A DNA stretch of 5,531 bases, taken from positions 1 to 5,531 of the forward strand of contig JBFWQW010000147.1 of the NCBI GenBank assembly GCA_050249235.1. Reading direction: 5' to 3'. The position numbers were made by a program, and so were the translations under genes. Every line of letters begins with the position of its first letter. The stretch's first letter is position 1. Source of the DNA: JAEKLB01 sp050249235 (GTDB lineage Bacteria; Actinomycetota; Acidimicrobiia; Acidimicrobiales; CADCSY01). Shown in pieces: positions 1 through 5,507 of this stretch. Under the pieces are notes generated by a model that was not told where the DNA came from, made no database searches, and was given only the letters and a program-made list of their open reading frames with translations.

Positions 1-1
1 C

Positions 2-277
2 ATCGAGCAGACCACGGAGCAGCTTGTCGATCTCGCCCTCGAAGCCGGCCTCATCGACGTGGCGCGCGACGCCGTCGTCCGAGGCCTTCGAGGACTACCT
101 GGCAACGAGGAGCTCTACCGCTGCCGCCTGCGGGTGGAGCACCGCGCCGGCAACCTGGCCGGCGTGGCCGCCGCCTACGAGGAGCTCGTCACGTACCTCG
201 CCGACCTCGAGACAGAACCCTCACCGGCCACCGCCGCGCTGTTCCATGACCTCGTCCGACCGGTGGGACGACGCTGA
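2..277 (+). CDS. C-terminal part of a BTAD (bacterial transcriptional activator domain) protein, 5'-truncated by the window edge
   Basis: The open frame runs from the left edge to a TGA at 275-277 and gives about 91 residues. They form alternating amphipathic helices of the kind seen in the TPR-like BTAD of AfsR/SARP-type actinobacterial regulators. Visible hallmarks are a leading helix with LALEAG, a central GLRGLPGNEELYRCRLRVEH segment, then AGNLAGVAAAYEELVTYL and a closing PSPATAALFHDLVR. In this family the BTAD is a helical partner or DNA-binding-support module. It sits at the C-terminus of SARP regulators, and also of large LysM/BTAD proteins found on actinobacterial mobile elements. Which architecture applies here cannot be decided, because everything upstream lies outside the window. 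An internal GTG at 59 could in principle start a short 72-residue protein, but the helical repeat is already under way before it, so a truncated larger gene is much more likely. The 3' end nearly abuts the convergent gene at 283. Confidence 0.75.
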   Translation: MEQTTEQLVDLALEAGLIDVARDAVVRGLRGLPGNEELYRCRLRVEHRAGNLAGVAAAYEELVTYLADLETEPSPATAALFHDLVRPVGRR

Positions 278-282
278 TCGGG

Positions 283-675
283 CTACGCGACGCTCGGGAA
301 GGGACGGTCGATCACCCGCCAGCCCACAGGGTTGGCCCGATGCGCGATCTCGGCAACATCCAGTAGCACCTCGTCCGCCAACGGCCCTGCGACAGTGACC
401 GTGATGTGGTCCTCGGTGCCTCGGACACGAGACCACTCGGCAGCACCAGCGATCTCGAAGACAGAGTCGTAGAACTTATCGAGCACCTGACTGTCTGCGA
501 GCGTGTCGGGCCGGCCGTGGACGATCGTCAGATGGCGCCGCCCGAGCGCAAGCTCCTCCGCCTCGACGATGACGAGGCTCTCGATCAGGTCCCGCCTGCG
601 GCACTCATCGGTGCGAGGATCGGCGATCTCGGCGAGGCGCCAGCCGAACGGGTTGTAGATGATCGATGGAGACAC
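283..675 (-). CDS. Hypothetical protein of 130 aa
   Basis: I do not recognise this protein. The frame is open back to an ATG at 777, but I place the start at the GTG at 675-673. A strong Shine-Dalgarno sequence, GGGAGG (complement of 681-686), sits five bases upstream of it, and the protein changes there from low-complexity Arg/Gly/Ser sequence to ordered-looking sequence (SPSIIYNPFGWRLAEIADP). Codons are strongly G/C-ending, as expected for a real gene in this genome. The product is acidic, with no signal peptide or membrane segment, so it is probably cytoplasmic. It alternates strand-like stretches (RRHLTIVHGRP, EDHITVTVAG, GWRVIDRPF) with helical ones (RRDLIESLVIVEAEELAL, LADEVLLDVAEIAHR), which suggests a small alpha/beta fold. 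No catalytic motif is evident. It is divergent from the helicase and convergent with the BTAD gene; its TAG lies five bases from that gene's TGA. A longer product from 777 is possible but less likely. Confidence 0.7.
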   Translation of the reverse strand: MSPSIIYNPFGWRLAEIADPRTDECRRRDLIESLVIVEAEELALGRRHLTIVHGRPDTLADSQVLDKFYDSVFEIAGAAEWSRVRGTEDHITVTVAGPLADEVLLDVAEIAHRANPVGWRVIDRPFPSVA

Positions 676-877
676 GGAAGCCTCCCGGCTGTCGCGGCCC
701 CCGACACGACCGCTTCGCTGATTGGGCAACGTCGCCAGGGTAGGGCTGTTCGCTTCTACGGTTCCGGCTCCGGTCACGGGGCCGACCGCGGTCCGAGTGC
801 GAGCGCCCGGCCGACGATGGTCGGGGACAGCGCTCGTACGGGAAGCTCACTCCCTACGTGCGGCGACGCGTGCCCGG

Positions 878-898
878 CGTTGGAGGGCGCCTCCGACG
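878..898. repeat. Imperfect inverted repeat upstream of the helicase
   Basis: CGTTGGAGG (878-886) faces CCTCCGACG (890-898) across a three-base spacer. All nine positions pair if one T-G wobble is allowed. It lies about 118 bases before the helicase GTG in the divergent region, so it could be an operator or a leader hairpin. Short GC-rich dyads are common by chance in such DNA, and nothing else supports a function. Confidence 0.3.
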
Positions 899-1000
899 AG
901 CCGTTGAGTCGAGCGTTCTGTGACAAGCATTCCGCGGCGATGAACGCCGACCGGATCGCCGAATCGGGCGGGTTCGCCGCGAGGTGTCCCAAGGCCTGGC

Positions 1001-1006
1001 TACGTT
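1001..1006 (+). promoter_or_regulatory. Possible -10 element (TACGTT) for a leaderless helicase transcript
   Basis: TACGTT fits the TANNNT -10 consensus of actinobacterial vegetative promoters and lies nine bases before the helicase GTG at 1016. No Shine-Dalgarno sequence precedes that GTG, so transcription starting at or next to the start codon (a leaderless mRNA, common in actinobacteria) would explain the arrangement. No convincing -35 box is visible and the spacing is slightly long, so this is a suggestion only. Confidence 0.25.
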
Positions 1007-1015
1007 CGCCGGCCT

Positions 1016-2962
1016 GTGCCCGACCCAATCCAGCTCTCGGACGAGCAGCGCCGCATCGTCGATCACCCCGTCGGTAGGAACGGCCGAGTCCTCGCGGGAC
1101 CGGGCTCGGGCAAGTCGTTCACCGCCACCGCGCTGCTCGCCAGGCTCATTGACTCCGACGCCCCGCCCCGAGCCAAGATGCTCACCTTCACGCGGGCCGC
1201 GACCGCCGAGTTCGCCGGCAAGCTCGCCGACGCCGAGTTGGCCGACGAGGTGGAGCGGCCGTCGACCGTGCACAGCCACGCCCTGGCGGTGCTGATGGGG
1301 ATGGAAGGCCACGGCCTGCCCGAACCGCTCCGGATCGTGGACTCCTGGGAGACCGCGTGGCTCGTGCACCCGTACCTCTCCCGCACCCTGAAGGCCCACG
1401 GCTTCGCCACTGCTACGCCGGGCCTGGTCAAGAAACTCGAGGGCGAGATGGCCGCCGGGTGGGAGAAGCTCGACGAGTCGCTGGTGCTGCTGTCCGAGCT
1501 CGACCCTGCGTTGCGGACGGCGTACGTGGCGGCCTGGCAGGAGCACCGGGCCGTCTTCGGATACTCCCTCCTCGCCGAGCTCCCGAGTAGGGCAGCGAGG
1601 GCTCTGGAGGACAAGGGCGAGGACTACCCGCCCCGACTCGACCTGCTGATCGTGGACGAGTACCAGGACCTCAACGCGGCCGACATCGCGTTCGTGGCCG
1701 CGCACGCGGCCCTCAACGTGTCGGTGCTCGCCATCGGCGACGACGACCAGTCGATCTACGGCTGGCGCCAGGCGCACCCGGCCGGCATCCGCGACTTCTG
1801 CGACGATTTCCACCCCTCGGACGACTACACCCTCACGGTCAGCCGCCGTTGCGGCAGCACAATCCTCGCCGCCGCCAACGAGCTGATCGAATCCGCGCCC
1901 GGGCGGCTTCGACGGCCATCCCTGTCAAGCACCCCAGAAGCGCCCGAGGGGACCTTCGCCCACGTCCGCTTCAGAACCGGCGCGGCGGAGGTGGCCGGGG
2001 TGGCTGAGATCGCTACGAGGAGGATCGCGTGCGGCGTCGACCCGGCCGACATCCTGGTCCTCGTGCGGTCAAACGTCGATCGCTGGCGGAACGAGCTAGA
2101 GCCGGCGCTGGCGAGCCACGGCGTCCCCCTCTCCTCGACCGACTGGGTCGACGACGCCCTCGCCGACCGACGCCTCCGCGCCGGGATCGCTCTCGGGCGA
2201 CTTCGTGACGACCCCGAGGACTCGCTCGCCTGGTGGACCCTGACGCAGGGACTCACGACAGGGCTCGGCGACACCTTCACCGACTACGTGTACGACGCCC
2301 GCCCCGGGGGCGGCCGGTGGGGGCACACCCTCCTGGAGCTCCACCGCTCGGGCTACACCGGTCTCAGGCGGTCCGCGGCCGCCCGGTGCGGGGCGACCGT
2401 GACGTCGGTGCTGACTCGGCTGGCCGAACCTGACGCCCCGATGGACCCGGACGACGAGACGGGTTGGGGGGGCTGGCTCATCGCGGAGCTCGAGGGCGCC
2501 CCCTGGGCGGGGACGCTCGTCCCTGCTCCGCTATCCGCCGATGCCGAGCGGCTCCTGCGTCTCGTGGGCCCGCAGGTCGACGTGACGGAGAAGCTGTCAG
2601 CGCTTCTGAACGCGTTGGAGCCCGTGGGCCGGGACCTCGCCGCGATGGAGGCGGGTGGCGTCCGGCTCATGACGATGGCCCGCTCGAAGGGCCTAACCGT
2701 CAACACCGCCGTCGTCATGGGAGTGGAGGAGGGCAACCTCCCGCTAGGGGGAGCGGATGTGGACGAGGAGCGCCGGCTCCTCTACGTCGCGATGACCAGC
2801 GCAACGGAGATGTGCGTGCTCACCAGCGCCGCCCGACGGACCGGGCCCCTCGCACGACACGGCGGAGGGCGGGCTGTGGCCCAGCGCGGCCGGTGCACCC
2901 TTCTCGAACACCTGACGTATAGCCGTCCGAAGGACGGACCCAGCTTCGTCGCCTCGATCTGA
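1016..2962 (+). CDS. UvrD/PcrA-like superfamily 1A DNA helicase, 648 aa
   Basis: This is an ATP-dependent single-stranded-DNA translocase/helicase of the UvrD/Rep type, acting in the cytoplasm. The motifs run in order: Q motif LSDEQRRIV (7-15), Walker A GPGSGKS (28-34), Ia MLTFTRAATAEF (55-66), II LLIVDEYQD (210-218), III LAIGDDDQSIYGWRQ (238-252), IV LTVSRRCGSTI (273-283, with R278 at the ATP-contacting position), V RLMTMARSKGL (550-560) and VI EERRLLYVAMTSAT (584-597). In PcrA and UvrD, motif VI ends in TRA and its Arg touches the ATP gamma-phosphate; here that residue is Ser595. The length fits a compact UvrD-like enzyme with short 2B insertions, and no nuclease domain is seen. GTG at 1016 is the first start after an in-frame TGA at 941-943 and lies just before the Q motif; it has no clear ribosome binding site. 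The gene stands alone, bounded by a long promoter region and by hairpins. A specific role (repair, recombination, plasmid or phage defence) cannot be assigned. Confidence 0.93.
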   Translation: MPDPIQLSDEQRRIVDHPVGRNGRVLAGPGSGKSFTATALLARLIDSDAPPRAKMLTFTRAATAEFAGKLADAELADEVERPSTVHSHALAVLMGMEGHGLPEPLRIVDSWETAWLVHPYLSRTLKAHGFATATPGLVKKLEGEMAAGWEKLDESLVLLSELDPALRTAYVAAWQEHRAVFGYSLLAELPSRAARALEDKGEDYPPRLDLLIVDEYQDLNAADIAFVAAHAALNVSVLAIGDDDQSIYGWRQAHPAGIRDFCDDFHPSDDYTLTVSRRCGSTILAAANELIESAPGRLRRPSLSSTPEAPEGTFAHVRFRTGAAEVAGVAEIATRRIACGVDPADILVLVRSNVDRWRNELEPALASHGVPLSSTDWVDDALADRRLRAGIALGRLRDDPEDSLAWWTLTQGLTTGLGDTFTDYVYDARPGGGRWGHTLLELHRSGYTGLRRSAAARCGATVTSVLTRLAEPDAPMDPDDETGWGGWLIAELEGAPWAGTLVPAPLSADAERLLRLVGPQVDVTEKLSALLNALEPVGRDLAAMEAGGVRLMTMARSKGLTVNTAVVMGVEEGNLPLGGADVDEERRLLYVAMTSATEMCVLTSAARRTGPLARHGGGRAVAQRGRCTLLEHLTYSRPKDGPSFVASI

Positions 2963-3001
2963 GCCGGCCTCCCGGCCCAGGTCCGCTCGGGGCGGACCTG
3001 G
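2963..3001 (+). terminator. Tandem hairpins directly after the helicase stop
   Basis: Immediately after the TGA, GCCGG (2963-2967) pairs with CCGGC (2972-2976). Straight after that, CCAGGTCCGC (2977-2986) pairs perfectly with GCGGACCTGG (2992-3001) around a five-base loop. No T-tract follows, but many actinobacterial terminators lack one. The position, flush with the stop codon, favours termination of the helicase transcript. Confidence 0.6.
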
Positions 3002-3087
3002 CGAGGCGCTCCCTCGAGGAACAACGTCAGGAACGGAACGGCGGCGGCCGCAGGCGCTGGTCACGGTCAACCCTCTTCGCCGAGCAC

Positions 3088-3112
3088 GTCGCCGTCCCGC
3101 AGTCTCGGCGAC
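3088..3112. repeat. Inverted repeat upstream of the kinase gene
   Basis: GTCGCCG (3088-3094) and CGGCGAC (3106-3112) are perfect complements around an 11-base loop. They lie 50 bases before the first possible kinase start and about 100 before the next. The repeat could be an operator or leader hairpin. Nothing else recognisable occupies the gap between 3002 and 3162. Confidence 0.3.
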
Positions 3113-3162
3113 CAAGAGGTGGGCCCCAGCGCGCCGTAACGACGGCTCCGCGGTCGACGTCT

Positions 3163-4194
3163 GTGCGCCCGAATGTCCAGCAGCAGCCACGCCCCGTCCT
3201 ACAAGATCGGGTCGTGACTGCGCCGGATGAGGCCGTTCCCTGGTTGACCGACCGCCGGGTGAGTTGGCTCGCCGAGGTCGCGAGCTGGATCGCCGAACGC
3301 CTCGGTGTCGACATGGATGTCGACGCGCTCGAGACCGTGAAGCAGCGGCCATGGGGTGCGGTGCTGCGGGTGCGAGCGACGGCATCTGGTGTCACGTTCT
3401 TCAAGGCCGTCGGGCCCCAGGGGCGCCACGAGACGACGCTGCTCGCCGACTTGGCCGCCTCGGGGACGCATCTCGCTCCGGCGGTGATCGCGGTCGATCT
3501 CGAACGCGGCTGGCTCCTCATGCTGGATCATGGCAAGGAGATCAGCCGAGAGACGCTCGACCTCCAGGTCTCGGTGATCGAGACGCTCTTGCCTGAGTAT
3601 GCGGAGCTGCAACGAACCACCTCCGACCGCACGGACCGTTGGATTGCTGCTGGTGTCACCGATCGGACACCTCGGCGGCTGCCGCCGCTGCTCGACGAGC
3701 TTCTCGCCGGCAAGGGGCGATCCGGCCCCCTGCCCGTCGAAGCGGAGGAGATCGCTCGCTTCGCCGAACTCCTCGACGTGTTCGCCGAGGTGTGCGACGT
3801 GCTCGCCGACGGGCCGGTTCCCATGGCGATCGATCATGCCGACATCCACGGCACGAACGTGCTGCTCGGCAACAGTCGCCCACGGCTCATCGACTGGGGA
3901 GATTCTTGCATCGGTCACCCGTTCTCCTCGCTCCTCGTTCCCGTGGAATGGGTTGCCGGCCGACTCGACAGGCACGACCGTGCGCACGCCACCGAGCGTC
4001 TTGCCGCTGCGTACCTCGAGCCGTGGGGCAGCGCCGCCGACCGAGGCACGCTCGGAACGCGATTTGGACTGGCTACGTCGCCCGCGCCCTCAGCAACGAC
4101 GAGCAATCCAGTGGTGGCTCACCAGAGGATGCAGCGGACGCTCAGCGCGAGATCGTCACATTGCTTCGCACGTGGCTCGGAAAGCACTCCGTAA
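3163..4194 (+). CDS. APH-like kinase (aminoglycoside phosphotransferase/choline kinase fold), probably frameshifted near its C-terminus
   Basis: This is a phosphotransferase of the APH fold, which moves phosphate from ATP to a small-molecule hydroxyl. The N-lobe has a candidate ATP-binding Lys81 in TFFKAVG and Glu90 in RHETTLL, followed by the hinge-like strand WLLMLDHG (117-124). The catalytic loop is DHADIHGTNVLL (224-235), with Asp227 as probable catalytic base and Asn232 as metal ligand. The metal-binding motif is LIDWGDS (242-248), with Asp244. All core catalytic residues are present. The substrate cannot be read from sequence; many such actinobacterial proteins are not resistance enzymes. 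After about residue 296 the frame turns into Ser/Thr/Pro-rich sequence, while a family-like C-terminal helix continues in another frame to 4238, so a base appears to be lost near 4050-4065. GTG at 3163 is the first available start; GTG at 3214 (VTAPDEAVPW) is an alternative, and neither has a good ribosome binding site. The gene follows the helicase hairpins, so separate transcription is likely. Confidence 0.8.
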   Translation: MRPNVQQQPRPVLQDRVVTAPDEAVPWLTDRRVSWLAEVASWIAERLGVDMDVDALETVKQRPWGAVLRVRATASGVTFFKAVGPQGRHETTLLADLAASGTHLAPAVIAVDLERGWLLMLDHGKEISRETLDLQVSVIETLLPEYAELQRTTSDRTDRWIAAGVTDRTPRRLPPLLDELLAGKGRSGPLPVEAEEIARFAELLDVFAEVCDVLADGPVPMAIDHADIHGTNVLLGNSRPRLIDWGDSCIGHPFSSLLVPVEWVAGRLDRHDRAHATERLAAAYLEPWGSAADRGTLGTRFGLATSPAPSATTSNPVVAHQRMQRTLSARSSHCFARGSESTP

Positions 4195-4238
4195 TCACCA
4201 GACCCGAGAAGCTCATCGTCCCCGAGATGCGGTGGTGA
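4053..4238 (+). other. Out-of-frame C-terminal tail of the APH-like kinase
   Basis: In the frame one base behind the kinase, the sequence reads RNAIWTGYVARALSNDE, then a helical segment EDAADAQREIVTLLRTWLGK and a TGA at 4236-4238. GYVARAL followed by a closing helix resembles the C-terminal helices of APH-family proteins much better than the in-frame ending ATSPAPSATTSNPVVA. Joining the frames near 4053 gives a protein of about 358 residues. There is no start codon or ribosome binding site of its own at this point, so it is a remnant, not a gene. It may reflect a real mutation or a sequencing or assembly error. Confidence 0.6.
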
Positions 4239-4291
4239 GCCGCACCTCCGACGCGAACAAGTCGAGCCAAAGCAAGCGCGCGGAACGACGG

Positions 4292-4313
4292 TTCCCGTCA
4301 CGTCTGACGGGAA
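4292..4313. repeat. Perfect 9-bp inverted repeat abutting the first possible esterase start
   Basis: TTCCCGTCA (4292-4300) pairs perfectly with TGACGGGAA (4305-4313) around a four-base CGTC loop. It lies 54 bases after the true end of the kinase frame and immediately before the GTG at 4314. It may terminate kinase transcription (no T-tract follows) or be a repressor operator. If transcribed with the esterase, the stem would hold the only purine-rich bases near that GTG. Confidence 0.5.
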
Positions 4314-5291
4314 GTGTCAACGAGTCTGAGCGGACGGAAAGAGGGTCGTAGCTTCGGTGTTGTGGACTGGCGACGCCTGATCGACCCTGAGCTGGCGGGT
4401 TTGGTCCGGGGCGGTCCGACGATCGGGTCGCTGCGGCTCGAGGATCTGCCTGGGCACTACGAGCAGCGCCGCAGAGCGGCCCCGGTCGACCTCAGTGACC
4501 AAGTCGAGCGCAGGGACGTCGTCATCGACGACGCCACGGGCGTGTCGGTCCGTTGCCACCGTCCGCTGGGCGTGTCCGGACCTCTGCCGGTGCTTCTTAC
4601 GATCCACGGCGGCGGCTTCATCGTCGGCAGCAACCGCATGGACGACATCGTGCTCGACGAATGGTGCTCGCGCTTGCCGGCGTTCGGCGTTTCCGTGGAC
4701 TATCGCCTCGCACCGGAGCACCCCTATCCGGCTGCGCTCGACGACTGCGTGGCCGCGGTCGAGTGGATCGGAGCGAACGTCGGAATGCTGGGAGCAGACG
4801 TCTCGCGGCTGGGGGTGTTCGGCGTGAGCGCCGGTGGCGGTCTGGCCGCTGCGGTTGCGCTCCGAGAGCGAGAAGATGGACGGGCTCGTGTCACCTGCCT
4901 TCTCCTCGAGAGCCCCTCGCTGGACGACCGACAACGCTGGCCCTCGAACCAGTGGGAGGTGCCGGTGGCCGATCGGGCAACGGTGGAGCTCGGCTGGCGC
5001 GCCTACCTCGGCGAGCTGTACGGCACCGACGACGTACCAGCTGCCGCGGCACCGGGCCGCGCCGCCGACCTGAAGGGCATGCCGGCCACGTGCATCACCG
5101 TCGGCGAGCTCGACGGGCTCATCGACGAAGCCCGCGCCTTCTCCGAGCACCTTCGTCGGGCTGACGTGCCGACGGTGTTCCGCTCGTATGCAGGCGCTCC
5201 CCACCTCTTCACCAGCCACCGCGACACCGCGATAGCCAAGCGCTGCAGGGCCGACCAACTCGCGTGGCTCCAGCAGCACCTCTCCGGCTGA
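4314..5291 (+). CDS. Alpha/beta-hydrolase fold-3 esterase (HSL / bacterial family IV)
   Basis: This is a serine carboxylesterase of the hormone-sensitive-lipase-like family, which hydrolyses short acyl esters or related small substrates. Numbered from GTG 4314, the oxyanion-hole motif is IHGGGF (97-102), the conserved DYRLAPEHPYPAALDD segment is at 129-144, and the nucleophile elbow is GVSAGG (170-175) with Ser172. The likely catalytic acid is Asp267 in GELDGLIDEA (264-273) and the His is His297 in GAPHLF (294-299). The triad is complete. The elbow has Val171 where the family usually has Asp (GDSAGG). No signal peptide is seen, so it is probably cytoplasmic. The start is uncertain: 4314 gives 325 residues, but its leader looks unconserved and a hairpin abuts it. 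GTG at 4362 (VDWRRLIDPELAG) gives 309 residues and a typical family N-terminus; a GAGGG lies upstream of it, though rather far (about 16 bases). The natural substrate is unknown. Nothing in the neighbours points to a shared pathway. Confidence 0.92.
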   Translation: MSTSLSGRKEGRSFGVVDWRRLIDPELAGLVRGGPTIGSLRLEDLPGHYEQRRRAAPVDLSDQVERRDVVIDDATGVSVRCHRPLGVSGPLPVLLTIHGGGFIVGSNRMDDIVLDEWCSRLPAFGVSVDYRLAPEHPYPAALDDCVAAVEWIGANVGMLGADVSRLGVFGVSAGGGLAAAVALREREDGRARVTCLLLESPSLDDRQRWPSNQWEVPVADRATVELGWRAYLGELYGTDDVPAAAAPGRAADLKGMPATCITVGELDGLIDEARAFSEHLRRADVPTVFRSYAGAPHLFTSHRDTAIAKRCRADQLAWLQQHLSG

Positions 5292-5448
5292 CGCGTTCGC
5301 CCAGATCGACGGGGTTGGGCGCTGATCTGGCGCGACCGAATGCCGATCTCAAGACTCTGCTACGTGGCTGGGGATAGGCGGAGGAGGGCCCACCGCACCT
5401 TTGAGGGCGCTTCGGATCTGAGCGGGGTGTGAGGGTCCGCGACGCGTG
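5292..5448. other. Intergenic stretch with weak hairpins after the esterase
   Basis: I see no gene here. CCAGATC (5301-5307) and GATCTGG (5324-5330) are perfect complements with a 16-base loop and could form a weak terminator for the esterase. A second, imperfect dyad, GCGG at 5378-5381 with CCGC at 5393-5396, follows. Neither has a T-tract. Confidence 0.4.
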
Positions 5449-5507
5449 ACAGGGGCTTCGCGAACTTGACGGTGTCTAGGCCAGTCGAGTTCGGAGGAAG
5501 CCCCTGT
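5449..5507 (+). promoter_or_regulatory. Fold-back hairpin that covers a ribosome binding site and start codon
   Basis: ACAGGGGCTTC (5449-5459) pairs perfectly with GAAGCCCCTGT (5497-5507). Inside it, GAACTTGAC (5462-5470) pairs with GTCGAGTTC (5484-5492) with one T-G wobble. The only unpaired bases in the arms are GC (5460-5461) opposite GGAG (5493-5496), which is the core of the Shine-Dalgarno sequence. The loop is 13 bases (5471-5483). The first two bases of the GTG start at 5506 are in the stem. An RNA read from outside would therefore hide the translation start, while one begun inside the loop would not. Confidence 0.55.

Larger units (their letters stand above)
676..1015. promoter_or_regulatory. 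340-base divergent intergenic region
   Basis: This stretch separates the start of the 130-residue - strand gene from the start of the helicase and should hold both promoters. What I can see is the GGGAGG ribosome binding site of the - strand gene (681-686, complement), an imperfect hairpin at 878-898 and a possible -10 element at 1001-1006. Open frames cross it on both strands, but they have no ribosome binding site or protein-like composition and end inside the neighbouring genes, so I treat them as chance. I see no tRNA, riboswitch or repeat array. Confidence 0.5.

Noticed and set aside
406..1077. Long + strand open frame (223 codons) across the orphan gene and the intergenic region
   Set aside because: It is antisense to the 130-residue gene, which has a strong ribosome binding site, and it ends inside the helicase in another frame. 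Its second half is Arg/Pro/Ala-rich chance sequence.
854..1813. 319-codon open frame on the - strand
   Set aside because: It lies opposite the N-terminal half of the helicase, which has all its motifs. The translation is Val/Gly/Arg/Glu-rich, typical of antisense frames in high-GC genes.
3199..3987. 262-codon open frame on the - strand
   Set aside because: It is antisense to the catalytic motifs of the APH-like kinase, with no ribosome binding site and shadow-like composition.
4045..4070. Programmed -1 ribosomal frameshift in the kinase gene
   Set aside because: No slippery heptamer of the X-XXY-YYZ type lies near the junction. A mutation or sequence error is simpler.
4317..5279. 320-codon open frame on the - strand
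   Set aside because: It is a complete shadow of the esterase, which has an intact catalytic triad; no motif is recognisable on the - strand.
1016..5291. Helicase, kinase and esterase as a single defence operon
   Set aside because: Hairpins and gaps of 75-200 bases separate the genes. No nuclease, methylase or sensor domain is present, and no known defence system has this gene set.
5466..5494. TTGACG as a -35 box for the ORF at 5506
   Set aside because: No -10-like hexamer appears at a suitable distance (the bases 17 downstream are GTTCGG), and the TTGAC is explained by the inner stem of the fold-back repeat.
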